Positions 33,221 through 45,565 of a stretch of 64,000 nt of DNA are shown in pieces (position 1 is the stretch's first letter; each line of letters starts with the position of its first letter). Source of the stretch: Hyaloperonospora brassicae (lineage: Eukaryota > Oomycota > Peronosporomycetes > Peronosporales > Peronosporaceae). The translations under genes and the position numbers were made by a program. Under the pieces are notes generated by a model, which was not told the origin of the DNA, made no database searches, and saw nothing but the letters and a program-made list of their open reading frames with translations. Location: NCBI GenBank assembly GCA_947650285.1, contig CANTFL010001361.1, forward strand, positions 1 through 64,000. Direction: 5' to 3'.

Positions 33221-35400
33221 TTGGTAGGGACTTTGACGACAATCAAATATAAAAGAGGAAATCGGTCGCACGATCTGGAAGAAACCCCCCAACCCCCTTC
33301 TAAGGTCTCTTCGGGGGCCACCGCAGATCGCGCGACAAATCACTATCTGCAGGATGAAAGTCCTTTGAAAATTTCCAAACGATTTTCAGTCATATCAGGT
33401 GAAACCTCAGAAGCGATACAGAAAGAAGTGAAGAGCTCGAAAGACTTTAAGAAGCTGGCCTCGGTGAAGTAAGATCGAAACGTTTACATGAAGAGGCAAG
33501 CCTTCGACAAGGTCAAGACGGAGAAGATGGACCAAGCCTCACATTCAGTGGATCGCGAAGTGAAGTTCGAGGATTGGTCATTTGACGAAATCAGCCGCGA
33601 ATAATATTTCAAGAAGCTAAAGAAGCGATTGTCGAGCGATCTTGTGCTGAAGACGATCAAGCCAAAGCTGACCGGATCGCTGCTCGGACCGATATCAGCA
33701 CCCAAACCGACTTCCAACGTGTTGGAGGCGCTCCGTCGTCTAATCAACCTGCTAACTGAGGCAGGGTTCACTGCGGGAACGTTTAATGCGCATAAAGCTA
33801 TTCGTGTGCAACCACGATCGCGTAATCGATGCCGGACAGACATGATTTAGGACGTTGAGTCCGCGCATAGGCATACGTGACGCTGGAGCCAACCCGACCC
33901 CGCCTATCGGCACCACGGATCAACGGATCACGCCGCGAATCACGATGGATCAAGTTATCACACCAATTAGCAACTCTTCAAAGGGTGAACACACTGGATT
34001 GTCCCGTCATGCTTCAGCGGAATCGGAAGAGGACTTGAACGATTCGTTCTAGATCCAAAGGATGTCGCTAGGACCAAGGGGCGCGGATCTATTGCGGAAG
34101 AAATGTAAAGGGAATGAGGCAGAGGCGTAGTCAGGAAAGCCACACGCGATGCAGCTCGTAACATGGTGGAATTAGATCAGGTAAATTCCTATTTTCAAGC
34201 GGCCATGAAGAAATATGAGCTAGAACAAGCCCGTACGAAAGGCGGACGATCGTCTGCTCACCACCTGAATCGGAGATTGATATGCCGGATGTGGACATGA
34301 AGTCGGTTGGATCGCGTTTTCGAAGATCGCACGACCACGATCGTGCTCGCCGTGACCAAGGTAATAAGAGATTACCACAGGAGGCAACGGCAAGGGCATT
34401 GAATGGTGGTGGGATTTCAACCCAGAGGGTTAGAATGTCTGTCATGGCCGAGCTATAGAATTTTCTAGGCGAGAGAAGAATGAAGAATGGCCCAGAATCG
34501 GGATCGGTAACGTGAAGTCAGCGTTCGTACGCGATCAAGCGCCTGACGCGGAAAAGTGCCTAATGTTTAGCGATCTTCTTACGGGACTAGCGCGTGACTG
34601 GTACAACCAGCTCAGTCGCTCGACGAGGACTTCGTGGAAGGCACTCCTGGAAGGGTTCATGGCGAAATATGGAGGGAAGGATGGCATCTCTGTTGGTAGG
34701 CCCGATTAACAAGCCCGTAAATGATCGAACGAGACTCCTTTGGGGTACCTGTACCGTCTGAATGTGGCTGCGATCCGGGCATACATCCCGATACGTGATG
34801 GAACGTCCGCTATCGGTAAGGAAAATGTGAACAATTGCATAAAAACCATGGAATATCGCGATCTAAATAGAAGGATAACGATGTTACGCCTTGAAGATGC
34901 AGATGATCTGGAAGAAACGCTGGAAGAATGCGAGAACATGGAAGTCCTAGAATCTCACTCCTCCATAAGATCGAATACATTTCGACAGCGTCTTACGTCA
35001 CGGGGGGGTCTAAATGCCAGCGAGACCGGTTTAAGCTGTGAGAGCGATGCACGTGGAAAGCGAGAGCAGTGAGTCAGACGCTGACTCCAGCGGATCAGAT
35101 GCTGGCTCGGATCGACGAAATGTGTACATGGCTGCAGCTGCAGATTTCGCTCATTAGCCAGGAGACCCAATCCTCCACAACGAGAGATATGATAAACAGA
35201 GGCACTACAATCGTGGGGAGCCGCAAACAGTGTGTAAGCACTGTGGGTCGAAGATACATAACGATCGCGGATGTTGAAAGCGACTGACATGTCAGAAGTG
35301 CAGACGTAAAGGCCATCCTGCAGACAAGTGCTACTACGTGTGCTCCGTGTGCAAGAACATACACGACAAAGGAAAGTGCGCAATGGAAGAGTTCTACAAC
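33221..35400 (+). pseudogene. Gag of Gypsy family C with three zinc knuckles
   Basis: The N-terminal part is a variable, lysine/serine-rich stretch (33221-34100). The capsid-like domain is at 34512-34990 (APDAEKCLMFSDLLTGLARD, then EYLYRLNVAA-type sequence and LEDADDLEETLEEC). Three CCHC knuckles follow at 35232-35373: C-KH-C-GSKI-H-NDRG-C, C-QK-C-RRKG-H-PADK-C and C-SV-C-KNI-H-DKGK-C. A TGA stop stands directly after the first knuckle. Several frameshifts separate the parts. Three knuckles is more than the single one in families A and B. Confidence 0.78.
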
Positions 35401-35759
35401 ATGATCCGTCAGTGGCATGGGCCTACCAAGCATGCAGGGATGTTGTGGGAACAAGCCGAGAAGAGGCTAAATCAGGACGCTCGACAGGTTGGAATATGGT
35501 GCGAGCCGAGCGTTCTATGCTCTGCATATATGCATTTGTGGAGAGGAAGTTGGTCAACGGAAGCGATGACATGCAGGATGATCTACATTATATATTTGAT
35601 TCTTTAAACTGTCTGCGTTCCATTTAGAGTGTTAGACTACACGAAAAGTACGCCCGGTCTCCCACCAAGATGGAACTTTTTTAGCGCCAGTCAAGGCATG
35701 GAGATATTGGAAATACCATACACCACGAAAATGGTTCAAGCAAGCTCAATTGGCTGGAA

Positions 35760-36226
35760 AGATTAACAACGAAAAGGTCACAATGCTACTGGACCCAGGA
35801 GCAATGATCTCGATCGTTAATACTGCCTTTTCTCAAATACTAGGATGTTTCATCGATGATAATCCGAAATAGGAGTGTGTGGGGATAGGTAAAAACACGT
35901 TTATGACCGATGGACTAACCTAGATCAAGACCACCTTAAACGGGTCGCTGGTGTACTTTTTTGCTCTGTGAGTGGGTGATTCGGTCAATCAGGAAGCGAT
36001 CATGGGTATGGAATTCATGGTTTCCGCAGATATACGTCTGTATTTAGCTGATGAGACGCTGATTTTGCCAGACGAAGTGAGGATTCATCTAGCAGGACGC
36101 CAACCTCTGAACGGATCGTACATGCATCCGATCATGATCCCGGACCAGCATGTAGTTCTACCGGTTGGTCGATCGATAGAGATAAGGATCGGCAATACCC
36201 AGTTCAACGCCCAGCTGTGGGTGTGA
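35760..36226 (+). pseudogene. Protease region of Gypsy family C
   Basis: VTMLLDPGAMISIVNTAF near 35779-35826 is a retroviral-type protease active-site loop with D-P-G-A. After stops near 35870, 35922 and 35968 the frame reads EAIMGMEFMVSADIRLYLAD, the second half of the fold. Active-site residues are kept but the chain is interrupted. Confidence 0.7.
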
Positions 36227-36702
36227 CGCGATCCAACATGGGTACCCACCGTGACCACCGGGATCGGTCGAATCAAGTACTTCCATCTCACAAATCTCAG
36301 CGACACGGAAGTAAACCCCGATCGCGGACCGGCTTTAGGCGGGGTTATAGCTGCCGATATTGTGCCTCGATACCCAAGCTACGTCTCGGTTAGATCACGA
36401 CGGTACAACGAGTGGCAGACTCTAGCATATGAAGCAACGACAGAAAAAAGAGGAAGAACTGCCATCCGGATACGCTAGTCCGCTTGTGGATCACCCACCT
36501 TTCCCTGCGCCGACATATTTTTAAGTCGACCGAAAGAGAATAATGGATCAACGGATGCTCCAATCCGAGACGCGAAAGTTTTTCCACATGGTAAGCCAAT
36601 GTAACGTATCGCTATTACGATCGAGTACCCGAGAGGTCAATAAAAGGGGGTAAAACGACTAAGGATAGAGATACAGATTGATCGCATTATGGATCGAGTG
36701 AC

Positions 36703-38560
36703 GTGATCGACGATCTCCATACGGGTCATCGATCAACAAGCGTACTGCCTGTGGTTAATGCGATTCAGGACCGAAAGACGACCGACGGAGCAGGCGATCA
36801 GTCGAAGAAAGAGGCCGGACCATCACCAGATGTAAAGATTGACGAAGAGCCATGTCCGGAGGATGCCCACATCGAGGAAAAGCCGGACGGCTCTACTTAT
36901 CGTCATAAAAGTGGAGAACTGTACGCCGAAGACGTATATCAACACGTGGCAGTATTGCCTGATATTGTTGCGCCTACAGCCGAAGTCACGATTGACGATA
37001 TTCAGGTGGTCGATCTAGACTTACCACTGACTGATGACCACGAACGATTGAGACAATTGCTCTGGAGAAACAAGCACCTTTTGATTGGCAAGGGGAACGC
37101 AAACTCTCCAGCCGCACGGGGGGCGATATGCGATATTGACGTGGGAGGAGCGAGCCCGATCGCACAAAGAGTACGTCCAGTAGTGCCCAAGTTTCGTGAA
37201 AAGTTAGCGGATTAGACCAAAGGACTGGTCTCGGCCAAGTTTATCCGACCTTCCACATCACCATGGTATTCACCGATCGTCGTAATTATCAAGAAGAATG
37301 GCGTAGACATTCGATTGTGGATCGACCATCGACTAGTAAATCATCTGACAATGCTGATGTTGTATTCAATGCCATTTATCAGCAAACGTTTACATGACAT
37401 GGACAAGGCGATTTGGTACTGCTCACTAGACATGGGGAGCGGATTTTAGGTCGTAGAAATGACGGAACGAGCAAAAGTATTTCCGCATTCATTACACCAC
37501 CAGGGGTGCTTGAATGTCTACGGATGCTGTTTGGGTTAAAGAATACTTCCCAGATTTATCAACGCCTGATCGACAATGCATTGTATAAATATATGAAGAT
37601 CGGTTCTGATACGGACGCTCCCTCTATGTAGCCGTCCAAACGGATCTACGTATTCACAGAAGGGAAACCGGACACCAGTCAGACACCTTCTGTGCTAGGT
37701 TAAGGATCGTACATCGATGACATATTGATTCCAGCTACATCGTGGACTGCTCTGTATGAAAGAGTAGAAGGATTTCTACGTGTATGCGACAAGTAGAATT
37801 TGTCGATCAGCCGGACCCTACGTTTTTGGGGACGGCGCAAGGTGGATTATTTCGGTCATCAAGTACCACTCGCTAGATTGGAAGCCCACTTAAAGAATCT
37901 CGGATCGCTGGTTAATATCCTGTTTCCTCGAACTCTGCGGTCAATGCATTCGTTTCTTGGAAGTTTGAATTACTATAGACGATTCACTGAAGGCTTTACA
38001 ATATACGCTTCAGTGCTCTACAAATTACGCGTTTCAGTTTTTCACGAATTTCGCCACATGAATAAGACGGAATCGCTTACACAATGAAGAAGGTTTGACA
38101 ATCGTTAGTATCGAGGTGACAGCAATCCAGATCGTGTCGGCCTTACAGGGGGCGATTTGAAAGTGGACGATCGCAAAGACCGGCGACAGCGATCCAGATC
38201 GTGTCGGTCTTACTAGGGGCGATTCAGCGTCTTTTAGTGCTAGAGGGGGCAACCGGACTTCAAAGGACAGAAGTAGATGGAAGAAAGCGATTATTTCGTT
38301 GACCGTGTTGAAGGATAAGATCGCTAGAACTCCGATTCTTGTAAAATTCGATCCGGATAGTCCTCCAGTGGTCCTAGTCTATGCTAGTAAATGCGCAGTA
38401 TCTGCGGCTTTGCTACAAGAGCACGACGGAACATACTGGCCTGTAACGTTCACGAGCCGAACGCTATACCCAACGAAAATAACCATGGAATGGTGGAAAA
38501 GAGTTTTTAGCTCTGTTGCGCATCTTGGATATCGGCTACACTACGTTGGTTTCACGTGAA
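36703..38560 (+). pseudogene. RT and first RNase H of Gypsy family C
   Basis: An open 170-codon lead (36703-37215) ends at the RT start; then FIRPSTSPWYSPIVVI and VDIRLWIDHRLVN, YCSLDMGSGF near 37418 followed by a stop, and the catalytic YIDD at 37710-37721. The thumb is at 37800-38030 (KVDYFGHQVPLARLEAH, MHSFLGSLNYYRRFTEGF). The RNase H/connection domain (PPVVLVYASKCAVSAALLQE.., PVTFTSRTL) is at 38299-38559. A short direct duplication near 38120-38225 (CCAGATCGTGTCGG twice) disrupts the joint between them. Confidence 0.8.
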
Positions 38561-38789
38561 ACGAAGGTGCCCACGCGCCGTTCAGCGTCGGCCGTACGTT
38601 TGATTGGTGCAATCTTACGGCCTTAATGAGAGGCTAGGGAGGTGGGCGGCGTTGTTATTGAAGTGGACGCTAGCGATCAAGGAGTGTGAAAAGGGATGAG
38701 ATTCAATCCTAGGTACACTCGCTGCCAGCATTACCCCGCGCAAAGAGGCTGACGAGATGATGATCGTGATCGCCCCCCCCAGAAACAGC

Positions 38790-38983
38790 CGTAACATACA
38801 ATGAGTATGCCATCACCAACGGTGGAGGAGGGTGAAAGTCTTTGGGTGGTCAGTTTTGATGGAACGACCCGGACCAAACGAAAAGGCGGGGCATATAGCG
38901 CAATAGTATGGATTCTCCCAGAGTGGAAGATAGTGACTGCTGCAGCCGAATATGCTACGGAGTTGACTGAGACCGAGGTATAA
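38790..38983 (+). pseudogene. Second RNase H-like domain of Gypsy family C, truncated
   Basis: WVVSFDGTTRTKRKGGAYSA followed by AIVWILPEWKIVTAAAEYAT and ELTETEV is the start of an RNase H fold (first catalytic Asp in FDG; Glu near the end). It follows a normal Gypsy RNase H, so this element had two. Dual RNase H is known from some plant and oomycete Gypsy lineages. The sequence is cut at 38985, where family-B-like sequence begins. Confidence 0.65.
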
Positions 38984-38984
38984 T

Positions 38985-39300
38985 TCTGAATGTCCATCGT
39001 CTAACGATGGCAAAAGCTCTTTGTATAGGGATTGCAAATTTTTAATCACTTCCTGCATCCAAGAAAAGATCCGCGACTTTTAATATGGGTGATAGGGAGA
39101 AATTTTTCCCTAGTGGCACGGTAAGGATGTCAACAAATCTGATACAATTTCCTACTGGGAAAATCAGAGAAAGCCTATATCTGACGATAGTCGGTATACT
39201 TTACCACGAGCACCGTTTGGAGTATTTTTGTTAATTTAATGCGTGCAGGTGTCGGCTTGTCACGCAACGCTTCATAGCCAACATTTTTTACAAGGAAGAA
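38985..39300 (-). pseudogene. Fragment of the family-B antisense frame inserted in family C
   Basis: On the minus strand WMQEVIKNLQSLYKELL..LDDGHSEL aligns without gaps to the family-B antisense product at the NLQSVY motif (57930 region) and to NLQSLY of the 24.9-kb copy. Upstream, decayed sequence near 39180-39220 recalls RLSSE.D of the same protein. No chromodomain or LTR accompanies it. Confidence 0.5.
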
Positions 39301-39859
39301 ATTACACGCCTACGCGAGCGCCTGTTCGTCTATGCAGCGGTTTTGTGTAAACGTCTAAATTAAAAATAGATGTAACGATTATGAACAGTGCCATATTTTT
39401 TCGCATTGGCATCAAGACCATGGAGCCTCGACGAGTCCAGAAGGGAAGTTTTATTCCTTTCAATTTTATAATAACTATAATGACCTAAGGTACTTGAGGT
39501 GTCATTAATGGCCTAAGTTCAGGAGCAAAAATCAATTCGTTACTGTCTCGTATTTCTTGCGTGGTTCCAGCAAAGTACCGGCACTTCGATCGCCACAGTC
39601 ACTCTAATTGCTGTAGCTTTAATGACTCTCGTCCGAGATAACTGCATTATCACGACGGCCAGTGCACTTGTTGTTTTTGCTCGTATCAAACTTATGCGGG
39701 CGCGACCAACTGATCTTATAGGCGAGGCTTCTAATTTGTCGGGCGATCCAAACCTTTATAATACGTAGAGACTTGTCACTTAATCCATGCCACGAGGCTT
39801 AGTCGTTCACTCCTCCGGAAGCCACTGCCTCATCGGCGGGCTCTGCGGGGTTTTTCTAG
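39301..39859. other. No recognisable gene
   Basis: AT-rich, probably foreign to the family-C element (continuation of the inserted fragment). Nothing supportable. Confidence 0.4.
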
Positions 39860-42537
39860 TCATATGGGGGACTCGAATCTCCCGAGTGTGTCGATCCAGG
39901 CTATTGTAGCCCGATCGAGAGGAGTGTATATGACAATAAAGCAAAATGAGATGCATTTATGTGACGATCGACGAATCCAATAACGATGGAGATATGTTGA
40001 AAGATTAAATGGAGATACTGCCTGGATCGCCATGGAATACTTTGAAATAAACTTACCGGTCAGACCGAGCGATCTACGACCCTGAGTGATCCTCAATGCT
40101 GGATCGAAACTGGTTGCGCCAGGTTTCAACAGAATCCAAGCGCGCCAACGCGGAGATTAGGCCCAAAACGATCTTCTGCGAATCGTCGAGGCCCGGATAC
40201 CAAGGACGCATCTCGCCCGGCGACGGAAGATGCATGAAGAAGGGAGTCAGCAACAAGTCCAGATCGCAGTGTCCGCCGATCATCCCCTTATGGACGAAAC
40301 GTAACACGGTCTTCCACTTGGGTCGGATCGCGGTCGACGCTGTTTGCGCTGCTGGTAAAGCTTCGCCAGCTCCCGGTCGCGATCGAGCTGTTCGGCCGGC
40401 AGATATACGGCGTGGGTAGATTCCCACAGCACTTGTCACTACCGGGTCTTGAAGTCGAGATACACGGACACCGACTCTGCGGACCAGCCAGTTGCATGAA
40501 AAGATACCAGAGTGATTTGGCTCGGATAGTGGTTCCAAAGCTTTTGCTGGTATAGTTACAACACTTGGGCCGAGGTGAACAGCCGTGGAACCCACTCTGA
40601 TTCAAGTGGAGCAGCGTTTGATTGGGGAACGGTGGGTGATGGAAAGATGTTCCTTTTCGGTCGCGTAAGATGCTTAATAAAGGTATCCACGTTTAGCTCT
40701 GTCACGCAGGTCAAGCTGAAACGACAGGTCCGACCACGGGTGCACGTGGTAGTGTACCAGGGTACCCGATCGCGGTATCCGGAAATCATTCAGCGCGAGG
40801 TACCCAAGTCGGGGCCAAACGGTCGTATCCAGCTGGCGGAATCAGGGTATTCTCGGCTTCCCGCACGTCACTGGTCATGCTGACCGATCCGTCGGAGTCA
40901 CTTGACTCTTCGCCAGACAGGTCCACCCTTCTAGACTGGAAGCTTCGCAGAAGTTGCGGGTCCACTCGAAGGTGGGGGCGATCCAGACTTGGGACTGGGA
41001 GAATCCACTAAAATTGGGGCAGATGTCGATCCGGAAGAAGGCCAAAATTACCTCGTCGATCCACGACGCCGCAACGAGGAGCGCGATCTAGACAAGGCGG
41101 TCAGATTATCTTCTTCCGAAGACTCGAACGGCTCTGTACCGAAGAGCGGCGGACCGCTGGCTGGGAGCTTCTGGGCCCGCTTACTTCCAGTTTGGGAGGT
41201 GGATCGTGTTTTAATCGCGATGCCTCGAGTCGGTGGAGTCCGTGCATATTCTGACGTCGTTTTGGACTCGTCAGAGCGAGTTGATGAAGAAGACCGCGCA
41301 GAGACGCGGGGTGCTATGGGTTGGGAAGCGGATCGTTTTGTACTCGCGATGCGTTGAGTCGAGGTAGTCCGGGCCGATCCTAACGTAGCTTTGGACTCGG
41401 TCAGAGCGATTTAATCTGGAAGATCACGTTGAGAGCGCGGGGTGCTCCACCGCATCCCGGGGGGGGGGTGGACAGGTCGCAATGGTCCTGTGGATCGCGG
41501 GGACTCATCGGCTGATTTGGCCGAAGGAGAACCCGCCATATTCTTTCCGGATCGCGTCATCTTCGCGGCGCGGGGACGATTGATCGGGTGATTGTGTCCG
41601 TGGTACTGGTATCGCTTGCCGGTTGGTGGGGTAGCGGAATACGTGGACGAGATATTTGAAGAAAGTTGGCGGATCCAGACGCCAATTGAGCCAGGTGAGT
41701 CCGGAGAACGTCGCGATCGCGAACAGCCAAGATACACTTCTGTTCCCAGTCCTATGATTGAATGCCTAGGCAATCCACCTGTGCATCCCTATTCGCTAGG
41801 GTCGATCGTAGCCGCTGCTACTCCGCCTCTACGCGCTCGTCGGCGCGAAGGCGATCTTTAGATGTCTTCGATATGTCTTTCAACGCCATTCTGGCCGTTC
41901 CAAATTTCTTACCAACTCTGTTGAAGAGTATCTTGTACTGGGATGCCTGGGCCTTGGTGAATTGGAGATTGTCACACGAAATTTGTTCCGCAGCAGCTGG
42001 ACGCGAAGTCAACTTTTTTACTTGCTGTTGAGCTATAAACGATTCTCGAAGGCTCCGATCCTCTGATTGTTTCGACTTCCGTTCGGCTTCTAAGAGGGTC
42101 GTCTTGAGCTCTCGGACCCCGTGATCTTTACCCAAACAACGTGCCAACCCCGTCTGGAACCCGTGCAACCTCTCCATCAAGTTTTGACCACCGGTTCTGA
42201 GGCCGAGATAACGCGCTCGGGCATAGGTCGCCAGGCGCGGCGCGATCTCGACGTACGATTTAAATTGCGTCTGCAGTCGGTCGATCTGCATTTTCTGGTC
42301 CCGACACGATTTCTCCAACGAGCGGAAGTCTGCGACAACCTCGTCCTGCAGGTCCAGTTAGGCGTACAGTGCCGCGATCCCCGCACCTAAAGTATTACGA
42401 TCCAACAAGGATACAGCGCCCACTCGAGGCGAAGGCGATACGACATGCCCTCCGCCACTTAAAACCGGCCGTGGAAGGGAAGGCTGGATCGGATTAGCAG
42501 CCTCCGAGCTGGAAGGAGCGGGCGATGCAGGATCCAT
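39860..42537 (-). pseudogene. Antisense reading frame(s) of Gypsy family C
   Basis: Opposite strand to Gag-Pol. An ATG at 42537, 71 bp inside the 3' LTR start, begins a proline/serine-rich stretch (MDPASPAPSSSEAANPIQ..). After one TAA at about 42360 the same frame runs on to 41818 as a charged, coiled-coil-like domain (QKMQIDRLQTQFKSY.., KTTLLEAERKSKQSEDRSL). It continues with stops through a Thr/Pro-rich part (to about 41560), a decayed middle, and ends in a better conserved globular part at 40595-40074 (FFMHLPSPGEMRPWYPGLDD, KIVLGLISALARLDSVETW). I do not recognise the product. Length and position parallel the antisense frames of families A and B. Confidence 0.5.
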
Positions 42538-42607
42538 AGGCGTTGTGTGTGGACAGTCGATCGACACTGTATATCGACCGCCGGTGCAGAGGGCGATTGT
42601 GGAGAAG

Positions 42608-43734
42608 TGCAGAAGAATAATGATGGAAAGTGCAGATCGCGCCTACTGCACTAAGAGCGAGATCGATTTGATTGGCGGATTGCTCTCGGAGATTGGTCGG
42701 TTGGAACGAATGATGGAGTCACACGACTGAGTGACAGGAAATGACTGTGAAAAATTATGCAGACCGATCTACCTTACGGTCAAGAAGGAGTTTAGTCAAG
42801 GCTCGACGATTGACCGATCGCGATCCGCGATCGAAGGTTTGGGTCACCAAGGTACAAGAACCGGATCACTCAAGGGGTGAACATCAATTGGAGTACTGGA
42901 TCGCTAATGACAATGGGATATAGATGAATATCGGAGCAAGATGGAAGAGTGGATCGTCAACATAATCAAGTACGCAAAGTTACGGACGTGACGGCGATCC
43001 GACCTTGGATGCCCGATCGAAGATGCAACCGATCGACAACGATCTATCCTGGGCGTGAACTGCTGATCGGTGTGAATCGCATACCGCGCTCCATTACCTC
43101 GCAAATCACTGTACCGCGATGCACTATGGAGCTATCCACGCGATATTGTGATCGGCGTGGACACATGATCGAGGTGGATCACATGATTGATGTGGATCAC
43201 ATACTGCGATCCACAAACTCTCGATCCACTGCACCGCGATCTACTGTACCGCATTCCACTATGGAGCGATAGAATACGGAGTGTCTGCTGTGGACCACAT
43301 GAGGCAAGAAGTGGATTACATAGACAGGCGGTGCACAACTGTTGCCTTAGCGAGCAGATAGGCATAGTCATAGGTGTTGGATTTGGTTAGTTGACCTTAA
43401 ACAGAATTGAATTTGCAACGAAAGACACGCGTCGACTTCTCCCGGGAAGCAACTTTGGCATCTTGTTCGATTGAAAGTCACCCACGTCTCTGCAAGATTC
43501 GTCCTTGAATTGTTTGGCCAGGCGGGACATCAGTTCTCACCCCCCACTGCTATTGGACGCAGGGAACCTAACGGTTTTGATTCGAGATCGCGAGACGTCT
43601 CAAGCAGTAAGGGTACACAAAGTGAGCAAGAAGACACAGAGCACGGAATCGGGGTACCCCATCCTTTAGTCGGTCGTCCGGGCACCAGTGGAGAGTCGGG
43701 ATCACAAGGAATATGTGATCACCACTCCACCACA
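42608..43734 (+). repeat. 3' LTR of Gypsy family C (1127 bp)
   Basis: It starts after the purine run GGAGAAG, is a direct repeat of 31495-33063 with a contracted GATCC array and a deletion of about 240 bp between CGAGACGTCTCAAG and GGGTACACAAAGTG, and ends ..CTCCACCACA. Confidence 0.82.
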
Positions 43735-44272
43735 TAGGAAGTGAGCCCCGTAAGTATTGAATTATAAATCAAGCCTACGTAAACGGACGATACCATCCAA
43801 AGATCAGATTGTTCTATCAGCGAGATTGTGCAACGTCGTGTCTTCAGACAAGAATACCCGAAAATACTTAATATTGCTAAACAGTGGTGAGGCTATTTCC
43901 TAAAGGTTTTTTTAGTATATTTAATATAATCTTGACGAGTGTGTTGTAATACACTATTTCCGTCAAATTACGTCGTTCTGATTATCCAAATATATCCGTC
44001 AAAAGTTGTGCTTGCAACCATTTATAAAGTCGAAATGAGCTAAATCTGCAAATTTACGCAACTTCTCTGCCATGAATGTGAGGATGGAATTGTTTTGTGA
44101 AGCGGATAAAGAAGTGTTGATCGCACATCACGATACCACTAAGTATTCGCTTTTCAGTACATTTGATCCACACAATATGGTGTACTACACACTACAATCT
44201 CAGGTCAAGCTATCTTAGACACCGCAATCTTGTGCGAGGTGACCTTGGTAGAGTGATCGTGCAAATCGCGAT
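43735..44272. other. No recognisable gene
   Basis: Unique-looking AT-rich spacer between two family-C LTRs in opposite orientation. Confidence 0.45.
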
Positions 44273-45445
44273 TGTGGTGGAGTGATGATTGCTCGGTTCC
44301 CGAGAAGACATCGACTCTCCACTGGCGCTTGGACGACCGACTGACGGGGGTGTACCCCGATTCCGTGCATCGTGGCTTCTTGCTTACCTTGTGTACCCGT
44401 CGGTGGGGCGGGTTTCGCTCTTTTTGGTGGACTTGAGCAAACGATGGACTTGACCGTTTCTAGATTCGGGGTTGATCGGGTGGGAATGCTTCAGCCGGTC
44501 AAACGTAGGGGCAGATTAAGTAAAAAAAATACTCGATCTCGTGTATGCTTGGTCGCTATCCCAGAGTCGCCTTTATTCAGGGGTGATTATTGATGCGCGA
44601 GCCTTTCTGACCATTTGAGCCGTCTCGCGATCTTGAATCTGAACCGTTAGGCTCCCTGCGTCCGATCGCAGTTGGGGGGGGGTGACAATCGAAGTTCCGC
44701 CTGGCCATACAAATTAAGGGCGAAGTTTGTAGAGACGCGAGTCACGCTCTGTTGGACCGGGGGCTGAAGATCCTGCCCGGTAGTAGTCTAAAGTGTGTCT
44801 TTCGTTGCAAATTCAATTCTGTTTAAGGTCAACTAACGAATCCCAACACCTATGACTATGCATATCTGTTCGCTAGGTCAACTGTTGTGTATCGTCTGTC
44901 TATGTAATTCACTTCTTGCATCGTATGTTCGACAGCGGATACTCGGGTAGCGGATCGCTAGGTAGTGGATCGCGGTATGTGGTCCGCATTAATTTTGTAT
45001 TCACGCAATCAAGCGGTACACACCCAGGATAGATCGTGGCCAATCTTTACGTCTTCGATCGGGCATCAACGGTCGGATCGCTGTCGCTTCTGAAACTTCG
45101 CGTTCGTGATGAATCGCTCCTCCGGCATGCTCCCATATTCATCCATCATCCATTGTTCGTTCCTGATCACGTAATCCCGATGTTGATCAACTCTTGAGTA
45201 AGCTTGGAGATTTAAGTCTTTGATCGCGGATCGCAATTCATCCATCGCCGATCCTTGACCATACTTCTTTTTGCCCTTTACGTAGAGCATTCCGCATAAC
45301 TTCAACAATAATTTCCCTTTAGTCAACCTATGTTGACCACACCACTCGGGCCAACGGGTCCACCTCCTAGTGCTCTCCACCAATCAAAATGGTTTCGCAC
45401 TTAAGGGAGCGCACGATACAAACTTTCCATCATTCTTTCTCTGCA
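44273..45445 (-). repeat. Inverted family-C LTR (1173 bp)
   Basis: On the minus strand it starts TGCAGAGAAAGAATGATGGA after the purine run GTGGAAAAG and ends ..ATCACTCCACCACA. The middle shares the GGTACACAAGGTAAGCAAGA-type block and TAACTAACGAATCC-like bases with the other family-C LTRs. The purine run marks it as a 3' LTR of a minus-strand element whose interior is mostly gone. Confidence 0.7.
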
Positions 45446-45565
45446 CTTTTCCACACGATTTTATGCGATGTGATATCGTACTCTGCGATCTTCGCATGAT
45501 ACGATCACGGCAATTCGGCGTGGGCCACCGAATACGATGACATACTTATATCTAATAGCGTTGAA

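Larger units (their letters stand above)
31495..43734 (+). mobile_element. Ty3/Gypsy element, family C (12.2 kb, decayed, very long LTRs)
   Basis: LTRs are 31495-33063 and 42608-43734. Inside, on the plus strand, are Gag with three zinc knuckles, protease, RT, RNase H and a second RNase H-like domain; integrase is not found, because the Pol frame breaks at 38985 where a family-B fragment is inserted. A long antisense region (42537 to about 39860) follows, then the 3' LTR. The primer site differs from families A and B. No matching target duplication was seen. Confidence 0.82.

Noticed and set aside
39860..39890. tRNA-like T-arm on the minus strand (GATTCGAGTC)
   Set aside because: No acceptor stem or D and anticodon arms fit around it; the stem is out of register.
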